This document shows, piece by piece, positions 53,907-62,546 of a DNA stretch of 64,000 bases. The position numbers were made by a program, and so were the translations under genes. The stretch is taken from the NCBI GenBank assembly GCA_022785125.1, contig JALFRA010000013.1, positions 1-64,000 on the forward strand, in the 5' to 3' direction. The stretch comes from Clostridiales bacterium (GTDB taxonomy: Bacteria; Bacillota; Clostridia; Oscillospirales; Oscillospiraceae). Every line of letters begins with the position of its first letter. The stretch's first letter is position 1. The notes beneath the pieces were generated by a model. That model saw only the letters and a program-made list of their open reading frames with translations, was not told where the DNA came from and searched no databases.

Positions 53907-55178
53907 TTAACCGAAAGCGGAGTTGAGCCACTCGATGCCGTCGATCTGCACGGTAAAGTAGGGCGCAGACTGGAAGTGGGACTCATGGAAGGCCCCGTCA
54001 AACACGGCCTCCTCAGAATCGGCCACAAAGTCACCGTCGGTGTCCAGGGCCATGCAGGTGGTGAGAGGCTGACCCTTTACGGTGAAGGTGGAGGTGTCGA
54101 ACACCTGCAGCTCGCCGTCATGGATGGCCTTCTCCACTTCAGCCAGCTTCTCAGCGGTGCCGGGGGCGGCGATGTCCTCATTCAGAGGAGTCATGACCAC
54201 AGCGCCCTGGTCCATGCCGTGGCACCAATCCTGGTCGAAGGGCTGGTCGTTGGCCACGGCCTCGATGGCGTAGGCAAAGTACACGGACCAGTCGATGCGG
54301 GTGCCAATGAGGGAGGCGTCGGGGGCCACGGAGATCATGTCGTTGTTGTAGCCGGTGTGGAAGGCGCCGGCGTTCTGAGCGGCGGTGGCGGGGGTGGTGT
54401 TGTCGGAGTGCTGGGAGATCATGACGCAGCCGGCGTCGCACAGAGCCTTGGCGGCGTTGCCCTCCTCCGTGGCGTTGGACCAGGAGCCCACGAACTGGAC
54501 CTTCATGGTCACGCTGGGGCACACGCTCTTGGCGCCCAGGTAGTAGGCGGTAAAGCCGGAGATCACCTCGGCGAAGGAGTAGGCGCCCACATAGCCGATG
54601 ACGGCCTGCTCGGGGGTGATCTCGCCGTTGTCGATCATCTCCTGCATCTTCATGCCGGCCACCACGCCGGCCAGGTAGCGGCCCTCGTAGATGTTGGCGA
54701 AGGCGTTGTGGGTGTTCTCCAGGTCGTCCACGGCGGAGGCCTGGTTGGTGCAGGCGATAAACTCAATGTCGGGATAGTCGGGGGCCACCTTCAGCATATA
54801 GGGCTCAAAGCCGAAGGAGTTGTTGATGATCAGGTCGCAGCCCTCCTCAGCCAGCTCGATGTTGGCCTCCTCGCAGGAGGAATCCTCGCCGATGTTCCAC
54901 TTGACCTTCCAGTCAATGGTGATGCCCTTCTCAGCCAGAGACTCAGTGACGGCCTCCTTGCCGCGGATGAAGTTGTAGGTGTAGCCCTGGTCGTTCTCGT
55001 CGCCGATGCAGATCAGGCCCACCTTGACGGTCTTGCCCTCGCCGGAGGGGGTCTCGCTGTTGCCGGAGGGAGTCCCGCCGCTGGGGGACTCGCCGCCGCC
55101 GCCGTTGCCGCCGCAGGCAGCCAGGCTCAGCATCATGGAACCGGCCAGGAGCATTGCAAGCAGTTTTCTCTTCTTCAT
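53907..55178 (-). CDS. BMP-family nucleoside-binding lipoprotein (PnrA-like)
   Basis: 423 residues. Lipobox SLAACGG (Cys22), Gly/Ser/Pro linker, then the BMP domain: VGLICIGDENDQGYTYNFIRGKEAV, CDLIINNSFGFEPYMLKVAPDYPDIEFIAC, YEGRYLAGVVAGMKM, GYVGAYSFAEVISGFTAYYLGAKSV, WSNATEEGNAAKALCDAGCVMISQHSD. Delivers purine nucleosides (by family) to the downstream ABC transporter. ATG at 55178 with AAAGGAGG. An adjacent xpt gene upstream supports a purine role. Confidence 0.93.
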   Translation of the reverse strand: MKKRKLLAMLLAGSMMLSLAACGGNGGGGESPSGGTPSGNSETPSGEGKTVKVGLICIGDENDQGYTYNFIRGKEAVTESLAEKGITIDWKVKWNIGEDSSCEEANIELAEEGCDLIINNSFGFEPYMLKVAPDYPDIEFIACTNQASAVDDLENTHNAFANIYEGRYLAGVVAGMKMQEMIDNGEITPEQAVIGYVGAYSFAEVISGFTAYYLGAKSVCPSVTMKVQFVGSWSNATEEGNAAKALCDAGCVMISQHSDNTTPATAAQNAGAFHTGYNNDMISVAPDASLIGTRIDWSVYFAYAIEAVANDQPFDQDWCHGMDQGAVVMTPLNEDIAAPGTAEKLAEVEKAIHDGELQVFDTSTFTVKGQPLTTCMALDTDGDFVADSEEAVFDGAFHESHFQSAPYFTVQIDGIEWLNSAFG

Positions 55179-55271
55179 GTCCAAATTTCCTCCTTTTAGA
55201 TCCGATATGACTTCCAACTTTCCTTCAAAACAGCCTGTTCCCCGCAGGCTGGTCTGAACACACAAAAAGAC

Positions 55272-55338
55272 ACACGGGCCGTCGGGGACGCCGGCCCCTA
55301 CGCCCATCTTGTAGGGGGCGGCCTCTGGACGCCCCGCA
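55272..55338. repeat. CCCCTACG / GTAGGGG palindromic repeat, copy 2
   Basis: Same plan as 12094-12160: GC-rich left dyad, CCCCTACG - 8 bases - GTAGGGGGCGGC, then ACGCCCCGC. Lies between xpt and the nucleoside-binding lipoprotein gene. Confidence 0.65.
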
Positions 55339-55353
55339 ATTCCCGGCGTTGGC

Positions 55354-55926
55354 TCAGCAGAACTCCACGCCGTCCTCTACACTCATACTCTTAATTTTTG
55401 CCAGAGATTCCACCCGCACGCCCATGCCCCGGATCAGATCGCCGCCGGGCTGGAAGGCCTTCTCCACCGCGATACCGGCGCCCACCAGGGTGGCCCCGGC
55501 GTCCAGCACCAGCTTGATGAGGCCCTGGAGGGCGGAACCGTTGGCCAGGAAGTCGTCAATGATGAGCACCCGGTCCTCGGGCAGCAGGAACTGCTTGGCC
55601 ACAATGATATCGTACACCTTGCCGTGGGTGAAGGATTCCACCTTGGAGGTGTACACGTCGCCGGCGATGTTCTTGGTCTTGTTCTTCTTGGCGAAGATCA
55701 CCGGACAATCAAAAAACTGCGCGGCCACACACGCGATCCCGATCCCCGATGCCTCGATGGTCAAAATCTTGGTAACCCCGCAGTCCTTGTACAAACGCAA
55801 AAATTCCTTACCCATTTCCTGAAACAGCTTTACATCCATCTGATGATTGAGGAAGCTGTCCACCTTCAGCACGCCGCCTTCCCGAATGATGCCGTCGGTG
55901 CGGATGCGATCTTCCAGCAATTTCAT
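55354..55926 (-). CDS. xpt: Xanthine phosphoribosyltransferase
   Basis: 190 residues. Salvages xanthine to XMP with PRPP. FLNHQMDVKLFQEMGKEF, IEASGIGIACVAAQFF, VIFAKKNKTKN and the PRPP loop VLIIDDFLANGSALQGL are family hallmarks. Precedes the nucleoside-binding lipoprotein on the same strand (175-base gap with a repeat). No purine riboswitch was seen in its leader. Confidence 0.95.
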   Translation of the reverse strand: MKLLEDRIRTDGIIREGGVLKVDSFLNHQMDVKLFQEMGKEFLRLYKDCGVTKILTIEASGIGIACVAAQFFDCPVIFAKKNKTKNIAGDVYTSKVESFTHGKVYDIIVAKQFLLPEDRVLIIDDFLANGSALQGLIKLVLDAGATLVGAGIAVEKAFQPGGDLIRGMGVRVESLAKIKSMSVEDGVEFC

Positions 55927-55958
55927 ATCGCCGTCTCCTTAACAAAAAATTCATATTT

Positions 55959-55987
55959 ATTGTATCGAATTCTGCATCCCTCTGCAA
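55959..55987 (-). promoter_or_regulatory. Promoter of xpt
   Basis: Minus strand TTGCAG (55982-55987), 17 bases, TACAAT (55959-55964). Confidence 0.65.
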
Positions 55988-56097
55988 CTGACCATATTCT
56001 ATCAAAAAACAACGCCCTCGTCACCCCTTTTTATTGATTTTGTCTGATCTATATGGGGTTTTTTCTGCCATCCTTCCGAAAGGCCCTCCGTTTTTCG

Positions 56098-56126
56098 TTG
56101 TACTTTGCCCGCTCCTTTGCTAAAAT
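56098..56126 (+). promoter_or_regulatory. Promoter of the SLH-GH18 gene
   Basis: TTGTAC (56098-56103), 17 bases, TAAAAT (56121-56126). Confidence 0.6.
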
Positions 56127-56182
56127 AAGAGGTGTCAGACCCTTGCCCCTGTTTTACCCACGATAAAGGAGGTCTTTTTTCC

Positions 56183-57838
56183 ATGAAGCGTCGGATCTGT
56201 GCGGCGGCTCTCACCGCCGCTTTCCTGCTTTGCGCCGCTCCTCTCTCCCCCGCCGCCCGGGCCTTCTCCGACACCGGCGGCCACTGGGCCCAGGCCCACA
56301 TCGACAAAGCCCGGGAGTATGGCCTGATGGAGGGCTATCCCGACGGCCGGTTCGGCATCGGGGACGAGATCACCCGGGCGGAATTTGTCACCGTTCTGTG
56401 CCGGATGTTCGGCTGGGATATGATCGCTCCATCCGCCCCCTCCTACATAGACTGCGGCACCAAGGAGTGGTATTACTCCGCGGTGGAGACCGCCCGGGCC
56501 CACGACGTGATGGACCCCAACGGCGCCTTCCGCCCCCTGGACCTGATCAGCCGGGAGGAGATGGCGGTGATGCTGGTGCGGGCCCTGGGATACGACACCC
56601 TGGCCCAGGACCTGTCCTCCCTCTCCCTCCCCTTTGACGACGTGAAAAACAACGGGGGCTATATCGCCATCGCCTACGACATCGGCATGATCAAGGGGGT
56701 GTCCGGCCCCAACGGTCAGCTCAAGTTCCTGCCCGCCCACTCGGCCACCCGGGAGGAGGCCGCCACCATGCTGGTGCGGGTGTATGAGCGCTACCTCTCC
56801 AAGGTGGACTGGCTCCACGGCTTCTATGCCTTCTCCTCCTACGCCCAGATCAACCTGACCGCCGACATGGATGCGGTCAGCCTGGGCTGGGCCCGGCTTG
56901 AGTACGGCCCGGACGGCCCCACCCTCAACTCCACCAACACAAACGGCAACGACTGGGTGAAACCCTCCGATCCCACCCCCGCCACCGACTACTTCACCAG
57001 CCACGGAGTGGACTACAACCTGTGCGTCTTTGGCTCTGCCACCGACTCGGTGACCCTGGCCGACGGCTCCACCACCTCCACCGTGGCCGCTGTGGTCAAC
57101 AACTCCAACGCCCGGGCCCAGGCCATCGACGCCCTGGTGGCCGCCGCCGGGGACTACGCCGGCCTGACCATCGACTTCGAGGGGCTGAAGGGGGACACCA
57201 TAAAAAAGAATTATGTCACCTTTATGCAGGAGCTGCGCTCCGCCCTGCCCGCCGGCAAGGCCCTGTATGTGTGCGTGCAGCCCGACACCTGGTACACAGG
57301 CTTTGACTACCGGGGCCTGGGTGAGGTGTGCGACAAGGTGATCCTCATGGCCCACGACTATCAGTGGACCTCCATCCCAGAGTCCTATGTGGGCACCGGC
57401 AACACCGACTCCCCCGTCACCCCCATCGCCAGCGTGTACGAGGCCCTGCGGGATATCACCGATCCAGCCGCCGGCGTCCGGGACGCGGGCAAGATCGCCC
57501 TGGCCATCTCCTTCGGTTCCGCCGGGTTCCACGTTGACCAGGACGGAAAACTCCTGGACACCACCATCTACCACCCCGGCCCCTCCACCCTGGCCGCCCG
57601 GCTGGCCCAGCCGGACACGGCGGTGACCTACAGCGACAAGTACCGCAATCCCTGCGCCGTCTACACCAATGAGGAGGGGGAGCGCTACAAGGTATGGTAT
57701 GAGGACGCCCGCAGCGTGGCGGACAAGCTCCAGCTGGCCAAAATGTTCGGGATCACCGGGGTGTCCCTGTGGCGGGTAGGCACCATTCCCGCCAGCAGCG
57801 GATACGACGTGTGGAGCGCCGTCCAGGCCGCCCGATGA
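56183..57838 (+). CDS. SLH-domain protein with GH18-like glycosidase domain
   Basis: 551 residues. Signal peptide, then three S-layer-homology repeats (about 28-75, 87-140, 150-205) that bind pyruvylated cell-wall polymer, then a GH18/YaaH-type TIM barrel with the catalytic motif LTIDFEGLKG (D331, E333), and KVILMAHDYQW and GVSLWRVG in later strands. It resembles spore-cortex or cell-wall muramidases/N-acetylglucosaminidases. Start ATG has AAAGGAGG. Cleavage of peptidoglycan is the likely role. Confidence 0.88.
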   Translation: MKRRICAAALTAAFLLCAAPLSPAARAFSDTGGHWAQAHIDKAREYGLMEGYPDGRFGIGDEITRAEFVTVLCRMFGWDMIAPSAPSYIDCGTKEWYYSAVETARAHDVMDPNGAFRPLDLISREEMAVMLVRALGYDTLAQDLSSLSLPFDDVKNNGGYIAIAYDIGMIKGVSGPNGQLKFLPAHSATREEAATMLVRVYERYLSKVDWLHGFYAFSSYAQINLTADMDAVSLGWARLEYGPDGPTLNSTNTNGNDWVKPSDPTPATDYFTSHGVDYNLCVFGSATDSVTLADGSTTSTVAAVVNNSNARAQAIDALVAAAGDYAGLTIDFEGLKGDTIKKNYVTFMQELRSALPAGKALYVCVQPDTWYTGFDYRGLGEVCDKVILMAHDYQWTSIPESYVGTGNTDSPVTPIASVYEALRDITDPAAGVRDAGKIALAISFGSAGFHVDQDGKLLDTTIYHPGPSTLAARLAQPDTAVTYSDKYRNPCAVYTNEEGERYKVWYEDARSVADKLQLAKMFGITGVSLWRVGTIPASSGYDVWSAVQAAR

Positions 57839-57872
57839 CGGGACTCCCCCCTGACGAAAAGGAGAGATGGAC

Positions 57873-58730
57873 ATGATATCGGACAAAAAGCGATTCTGGA
57901 AGGAATTTCTGTGGATGAACATTGCCACGGTCATGATCTCCGTGGGCGTCTACTGCTTCAAATTCCCCAACAACTTCTCCATGGGGGGCGTGTCCGGCCT
58001 GTCCATCCTGCTGGGCAAGGTGCTTCCCGTCCTGTCGGCCTCCTCCTACAACACCATCATCAACGTGCTCTTTCTCATTCTGGGCTTTCTGATGCTGGAC
58101 AAGAGCTTCGGGTTCCGGACGGTGTACTGCTCCCTGCTGTCGGCGGGCCTGATCCAGGTGTTTTCCTGGGTGTGGCCCCTCACCGCCCCTCTCACCGACC
58201 AGCTGATGCTGGAGCTCTTCTTCGCGGTGATCCTGCCCGCCCTGGGGGCCGCCATTTTGTTCAACATCGACGCCTCCTCCGGCGGCACCGACATTGCCGC
58301 CATGATTTTGAAGAAGTACACCGGCCTAGACGTGGGCACCGCCCTGCTCATCTCTGACGTGGCCATTGCCGCCGCCGCTCTCTTCGTCTTTGACGCCACG
58401 GCGGGCCTGTGCTCCCTGCTGGGCCTGGCCCTCAAGTCGGTGCTGGTGGACGGGGCCATCGAGTCTCTCAACCGCCGGAAGGCCTTCTTTATCATCACCT
58501 CCGACCCGGAGCACGTGTGCGACTATGTGACCCACACTCTGACCCGGGGAGCCACCCTCTGGACCGCCCAGGGGGCCTACACCCACGACGTCCACCATGT
58601 GGTGCTCACCGTTCTCTCCCGGGGCCAGGCGGTGGCTCTGCGCCGCCACCTGAAGCAGGTGGACCCCCATGCTTTCATGATCGTGGCCAACTCCAGCGAG
58701 ATCTTCGGCAAGGGCTTTTTGCGGGCCTAG
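57873..58730 (+). CDS. YitT family membrane protein
   Basis: 285 residues: five or six membrane helices at the N-terminal half (MNIATVMISVGVYCFKFPNNFSMGGVSGLSILLG; NIDASSGGTDIAAMILKKYTGLDVG) and a C-terminal cytoplasmic DUF2179 domain (FFIITSDPEHVCDYVTHTLTRGATLW...VVLTVLSRGQAVALRRHLKQVDPHAFMIV). Function unclear; sometimes described as a transporter. ATG at 57873 has a better-spaced AAGGAG than 57867. Confidence 0.9.
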   Translation: MISDKKRFWKEFLWMNIATVMISVGVYCFKFPNNFSMGGVSGLSILLGKVLPVLSASSYNTIINVLFLILGFLMLDKSFGFRTVYCSLLSAGLIQVFSWVWPLTAPLTDQLMLELFFAVILPALGAAILFNIDASSGGTDIAAMILKKYTGLDVGTALLISDVAIAAAALFVFDATAGLCSLLGLALKSVLVDGAIESLNRRKAFFIITSDPEHVCDYVTHTLTRGATLWTAQGAYTHDVHHVVLTVLSRGQAVALRRHLKQVDPHAFMIVANSSEIFGKGFLRA

Positions 58731-58762
58731 GAGCCGGCCAACCATAGATCCATCCATCCCAT

Positions 58763-58809
58763 ACCGGGGCGGTGTTTGTGAATTTTCAATGAACCCCGCC
58801 CCGGTTTTC
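58763..58809 (+). terminator. Terminator of yitT
   Basis: ACCGGGGCGG / CCGCCCCGGT stem followed by TTT. Confidence 0.7.
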
Positions 58810-58837
58810 TTGCCTGTGAAGAAAAAAAGGTGTACAC
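58810..58837 (+). promoter_or_regulatory. Promoter of the foldase gene
   Basis: TTGCCT (58810-58815), 16 bases, TACACT (58832-58837). Confidence 0.5.
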
Positions 58838-58886
58838 TAGTGCTGTTTCGCCGGGACTGTCCGGCCATCACAAGGAGGAACGAGAC

Positions 58887-60128
58887 ATGAATTGGAAGAA
58901 ACTCTTGTGCGCCGGACTGAGCGGCGCGCTTCTGGCAGGCGCCATGGCCGGCTGCGCCGCAGCCGATCCCAAGCCCGCCGACGACGATATCGCCTACAAG
59001 GCCACCGGCCTGAGCCGGGACACCGTGCTCTTCACCGTGGACGGCCGGGAGGTCACCGCCGACCAGTACCTGTACTGGCTGCTGACCAGCATCTCCACCG
59101 CCAAGAGCGCCGGCTACCTGGCCAATGACGAGGCCTGGGAGGAGGAGATCGAGGGCCAGCCCACCGCCGACTACCTGAAGGAGCAGGCCCTGGAGATCAG
59201 CAAGCTGTACGCCACCGTGGCCAACCATGCCGATGAGGCCGGGGTGACCGTCACCGAGGAGCAGCGGGCCGAGGCCGAGGCGCAGCTGGACCAGATGGGG
59301 GCCATGTACGAGCAGTATTACGGCCTGACCACCCAGGAGTGGCTGGACCAGCAGTGCATCAGCCGGGAGGGCTATCTGGGCCTGAACGACGCCTACTACC
59401 TGGTGTCCGGCCTCCAGAGCGCCATGAAGGAGTCCGGCGAGCTTACCCCCACCGACGAGGACATCCGGAACATGATCGACTCCGAAGGCATCTACAGCTG
59501 CAAGCACATCCTCATCGCCTTCCCCACCCATGAGGATGGTTCTCCGGCTACCGACGAGGAGAAGGCGGCCACCAAGGCGGAGGCCGACGCTCTGTACACC
59601 GAGATCACCGGCGCCGCCGACCCCGCCGCCGCCTTTGAAACGGCCATGAATGAGAAGAGCGACGACGGCCGGGACGAGACCACCGGCGAGCTGTATAAGC
59701 CCGAGGGTTACACCTTCCTGTCCACGGGCGCCATGGTGGACGGCACCGGCTCCCTGGTCTCCGAGTTCGTCACCGCCGGCACCCAGCTGGAGGTGGGCCA
59801 GATCAGCCAGCCTGTGGAGACCGACTACGGCTACCACATCCTGCTGCGGCAGGACGCCGACAACGAGACCACCCGCACCGCCTACACCGACTACGCCATG
59901 AACCAGCTGCTGGACCAGTGGACGGCGGACGCCAAGGTGGAGACCACCGACGCCTACAAGAACCTGGACCCCAAGGCCTTCTATGACTTTATGATGAACA
60001 TGGTCCTGGAGTGGCAGCAGCAGAAGCAGGCGGAGGCCCAGGCTTCCGAGAGCCCCGCGGCCACTGAGAGCCCCGCTCCTGAGACCGAATCTCCCGCGGC
60101 GGAGCCCTCCGCCTCCCCCGCAGCCTGA
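58887..60128 (+). CDS. PrsA-like peptidyl-prolyl isomerase lipoprotein
   Basis: 413 residues. Lipobox AMAGCAA (Cys22), N-terminal SurA/PrsA-like helical part (FTVDGREVTADQYLYWLL), then a parvulin domain (CKHILIAFPTHEDGSPATDEEKAATKAEADALYTEI...GAMVDGTGSLVSEFVTAGTQLEVGQISQPVETDYGYHILLRQD), and a C-terminal Glu/Ala/Pro/Ser tail. Helps secreted proteins fold outside the membrane. The parvulin region lacks part of the usual fold text, so activity as an isomerase is not certain. Confidence 0.88.
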   Translation: MNWKKLLCAGLSGALLAGAMAGCAAADPKPADDDIAYKATGLSRDTVLFTVDGREVTADQYLYWLLTSISTAKSAGYLANDEAWEEEIEGQPTADYLKEQALEISKLYATVANHADEAGVTVTEEQRAEAEAQLDQMGAMYEQYYGLTTQEWLDQQCISREGYLGLNDAYYLVSGLQSAMKESGELTPTDEDIRNMIDSEGIYSCKHILIAFPTHEDGSPATDEEKAATKAEADALYTEITGAADPAAAFETAMNEKSDDGRDETTGELYKPEGYTFLSTGAMVDGTGSLVSEFVTAGTQLEVGQISQPVETDYGYHILLRQDADNETTRTAYTDYAMNQLLDQWTADAKVETTDAYKNLDPKAFYDFMMNMVLEWQQQKQAEAQASESPAATESPAPETESPAAEPSASPAA

Positions 60129-60147
60129 GGCCCTTTTTCGCACCCTG

Positions 60148-60185
60148 CGCAGCAGCCCGGCTTTGTCCCGGCTGCTGCGTTTTTC
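60148..60185 (+). terminator. Terminator of the foldase gene
   Basis: CGCAGCAGCC / GGCTGCTGCG followed by TTTTTCTTTT. Confidence 0.8.
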
Positions 60186-60209
60186 TTTTGTTTTCAACTA
60201 TTGTTATTT

Positions 60210-60274
60210 GATTTGAAACGATTATTTCTTGTAAAAATACTGAGTTGTGACACCCTATATCTATAGTTGGGATA
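60210..60274 (+). promoter_or_regulatory. Promoter region of the XRE gene
   Basis: TTGAAA - 17 bases - AATACT (about 60213-60241), followed by a dyad CTATATCTATAG (60255-60266) that could be an autoregulatory site. Confidence 0.45.
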
Positions 60275-60299
60275 ACCTTTGATATGCGGGGTGGCTGCT

Positions 60300-60656
60300 G
60301 TGGAAAAACAGGAGAAAAAGCGGTGGCTGGGCGAAGTGGGCACACGGGTGTGGAACTGCCGGGCTCAGCTGGATATGAGCCGGGAGCAGCTGGCCGAGCG
60401 GCTGGGTATCACAGCTCAGTACGTCAGCGACATTGAACAGGGAAAAAAGTGTATGTCTATGTCTATTTTTGTAGAGATGAGTCAGGTACTGGGGGTGGGG
60501 CTGGACTTTCTGGCCCACGGCACCCTGCCGGAGGACCCGGCGGTGGACCGGCTGGAGCGCCATCTGCGCCAGACCTCTCCCCTGGACCGGGAATTGGCGG
60601 CCCATATGCTTCTGCTGGCCCTGAAGGCGGCGGAGGCCATGGGGCCGGAGGACTAA
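60300..60656 (+). CDS. XRE-family HTH regulator
   Basis: 118 residues from a GTG with GGGGTGG upstream. HTH: RVWNCRAQLDMSREQLAERLGITAQYVSDIEQGKKCMSMSIFVEMSQVLGVGLDFL, C-terminal helical tail of unknown role. Three bases separate its stop from the Spo0A-like gene, so the two are co-transcribed. Could act as a modulator of that regulator or of sporulation entry; inference. Confidence 0.88.
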   Translation: MEKQEKKRWLGEVGTRVWNCRAQLDMSREQLAERLGITAQYVSDIEQGKKCMSMSIFVEMSQVLGVGLDFLAHGTLPEDPAVDRLERHLRQTSPLDRELAAHMLLLALKAAEAMGPED

Positions 60657-60659
60657 ACC

Positions 60660-61349
60660 ATGGCCGCCCACATTCGGGTGCTGGTGGCGGAGGACGATCC
60701 TGCCGCCCGGCGGCTGCTGGGAGAAGCCCTGCCCCGGCTGCCCGGACTCTCCCTGTGCGGCGTGGCCGCCGACGGGCTGGAGTGCCTGGCCCTCATGGAG
60801 CAGCTGCGGCCCGACGCGGTGCTGCTGGACCTGGTGATGCCCGGCCTGGACGGGCTGGGGGTGCTGCGGACCATGGGCCGGCGGCGGGATGGCCCTGTGG
60901 TGGTGGTCACCTCCCAAATCTCTCACCAGGGGGTGATAAAGTGCGCCCTCTCCCTGGGGGCCAGCTATTATCTGGTTAAGCCGGTGAACGTCCAGGCCCT
61001 GCCGGAGCTGCTCCAGTTCCTCTGCGGCGCGCCTCTGGAGCGTCAGGCTATGGAGCTGCTGGACTCCATGGGCGCCTCCGGCCTGGGCATGGAGGCAGCG
61101 GCACGGGCCGCCGTGGTCCTTCATCAGTGCCCCAGCGCCCTGCTGAAGGAGGCCTACGCCCCCACCATTGCCAGTCAGCACACCTGTTACGGCAGCGTGG
61201 AAAAGAACATCCGCTCCATGGTGGACAAGCTCCACGCCGCCCCTCGCCCAGCTTACATAGACCTGATGGGCGGCCTGCCGCCCCAGCGGCCCAGCAATCT
61301 GATCTTTCTCCGCCGCCTGGCCCAGGCCCTGGACCGGGAAGGCGGGTAA
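60660..61349 (+). CDS. Divergent Spo0A-like response regulator
   Basis: 229 residues. Receiver domain: acidic pocket E11-D12-D13, phosphorylation Asp57 in LLDLVMPGLDG, Thr84, Lys107 in LVKPVN; so phosphorylatable. The C-terminal domain aligns with the Spo0A DNA-binding domain (LLDSMGASGLGMEAAARAAVVLHQCPSALLKEAYAPTIASQHTCYGSVEKNIRSMVDKLHA), but the recognition-helix region (SRVERAIRHAI in Spo0A) is changed to GSVEKNIRSMV. Probably a second Spo0A-type regulator rather than the main Spo0A. Next to noc. Confidence 0.85.
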   Translation: MAAHIRVLVAEDDPAARRLLGEALPRLPGLSLCGVAADGLECLALMEQLRPDAVLLDLVMPGLDGLGVLRTMGRRRDGPVVVVTSQISHQGVIKCALSLGASYYLVKPVNVQALPELLQFLCGAPLERQAMELLDSMGASGLGMEAAARAAVVLHQCPSALLKEAYAPTIASQHTCYGSVEKNIRSMVDKLHAAPRPAYIDLMGGLPPQRPSNLIFLRRLAQALDREGG

Positions 61350-61451
61350 ATGGAAAATATTTCCCATTCGACGCTGTTAGGCCTCTTTTGCGGAAAAATA
61401 TGGTAATCTATAGTCAGACCAACTACTTACCACCGCGAAGGAGGCGCTTTT

Positions 61452-62258
61452 ATGCCGCTGCTACGTCGAAAGGGCCTGTTTGAAAGCAATCGGGTCCAGT
61501 TTATGCCCATTTCCGCTATTTCCCCCAATCCGGCCCAGCCCAGAAAGGTCTTTGCCCAGGATGGGCTGGAGGAATTGGCGGCCAGCATTCAGGAGCACGG
61601 GGTGCTCCAGCCCCTGTCAGTGCGCCGGACAAGCACCGGGCTGGAGCTGGTGTCGGGAGAACGCCGTCTGCGGGCCTCCAAGCTGGCGGGGCTGACCGAA
61701 GTGCCCTGCATTATTGTCAGTGTGGACGGGCAGGAGTCCTCCCTGCTGGCCCTGGTGGAGAATTTGCAGCGCCGGGACCTGGACTTTGTGGAGGAGGCCG
61801 CCGCCCTGTCCTCTCTCATTCAGACCTACCGCCTCTCCCAGGAGGAGGCCGCCAAGCGGGTGGGCAAGTCCCAGTCCGCCGTGGCCAACAAGCTGCGGCT
61901 GCTGCGGCTCCCCCCTGCCGCCCTGTCGGTCCTGCGGGAACACGGCTGCACCGAGCGCCACGCCCGGGCCCTCCTCAAGCTGGAGGACCCCGCCGCCCAG
62001 GAGGCGGCTGCCCGCTATGTGGCGGAGGAAGGCCTGACGGTAGCCAAGACCGAGCAATATGTGGAGGAGCTCCTTCACCCCGCCCCGGACAAGCCTGCCC
62101 GAAAGAAGCCCGCCTTTATTATTAAGGATGTGCGGCTCTTCCTCAATACGGTCACCCGGGGGCTGTCCATCATGAAGAGCGCCGGGGTGAACGCCAACTG
62201 CAAACGTCAGGAGACGGCGGACTCCATCCAGCTGACCATTACCATTCCCAAATCATAG
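61452..62258 (+). CDS. noc: Nucleoid occlusion / ParB-like protein Noc
   Basis: 268 residues. ParB/Srx N-domain (ISAISPNPAQPRKVFAQDGLEELAASIQEHGVLQPL; GERRLRASKLAG), HTH (YRLSQEEAAKRVGKSQSAVANKLRLLRLP), and a C-terminal dimer domain. Noc binds DNA near the origin and prevents division over the nucleoid. The nearest neighbour, spo0J at 63335, is a paralog. RBS GAAGGAGG. Two parS sites follow. Confidence 0.88.
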   Translation: MPLLRRKGLFESNRVQFMPISAISPNPAQPRKVFAQDGLEELAASIQEHGVLQPLSVRRTSTGLELVSGERRLRASKLAGLTEVPCIIVSVDGQESSLLALVENLQRRDLDFVEEAAALSSLIQTYRLSQEEAAKRVGKSQSAVANKLRLLRLPPAALSVLREHGCTERHARALLKLEDPAAQEAAARYVAEEGLTVAKTEQYVEELLHPAPDKPARKKPAFIIKDVRLFLNTVTRGLSIMKSAGVNANCKRQETADSIQLTITIPKS

Positions 62259-62280
62259 CCTTTCCCTCTCTTATCTTTTG

Positions 62281-62312
62281 CCGGATGTTTCACGTGAAAC
62301 ATCCGGTCTTTT
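62281..62312 (+). terminator. Terminator of noc, with parS in its stem
   Basis: CCGGATGTTTCAC / GTGAAACATCCGG followed by TCTTTTT: the parS palindrome itself forms the hairpin. Confidence 0.75.
62286..62301. promoter_or_regulatory. parS site 1
   Basis: TGTTTCACGTGAAACA, a perfect 16-base match to the ParB (Spo0J) binding consensus. Confidence 0.97.
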
Positions 62313-62332
62313 TCTGTTTGACATTTCCAGCT

Positions 62333-62348
62333 TGTTTCACGTGAAACA
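62333..62348. promoter_or_regulatory. parS site 2
   Basis: TGTTTCACGTGAAACA again, 47 bases from the first. Two nearby half-like motifs (GTGAAACAGTGAAACA, about 62445-62460) lie downstream. Confidence 0.97.
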
Positions 62349-62480
62349 CACACTCTCTTTTTGCATAGTGCCCTCGCGCCAGCACAGCTGCGGCGACCTA
62401 CGCTAAAAAATGTGCCACCGGCACATTTTCTTTACGCTGCGGCGTGAAACAGTGAAACAACCATTCTTTTTCTTTTGCTG

Positions 62481-62509
62481 TTGAATTGCGTCAGGCAAGG
62501 GGATATAAT
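62481..62509 (+). promoter_or_regulatory. Promoter of soj-spo0J
   Basis: TTGAAT (62481-62486), 17 bases, TATAAT (62504-62509). A hairpin AAAATGTGCC / GGCACATTTT (62407-62429) lies upstream. Confidence 0.75.
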
Positions 62510-62546
62510 AGAACCTGAACCTTTACAAGAAAAAGGCAGGTGCGCT

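Noticed and set aside
55927-56130. Purine riboswitch in the xpt leader
   Set aside because: The conserved J-region and loop-loop sequence elements of purine riboswitches are not present; only a sigma-A promoter was found.
61350-61451. Noc-binding site in front of noc
   Set aside because: ATATTTCCCATTC lacks the inverted ATTTCCCGGGAAAT symmetry.
62400-62460. Third parS site
   Set aside because: Only half-like motifs (GTGAAACAGTGAAACA) without the CACGTG centre.
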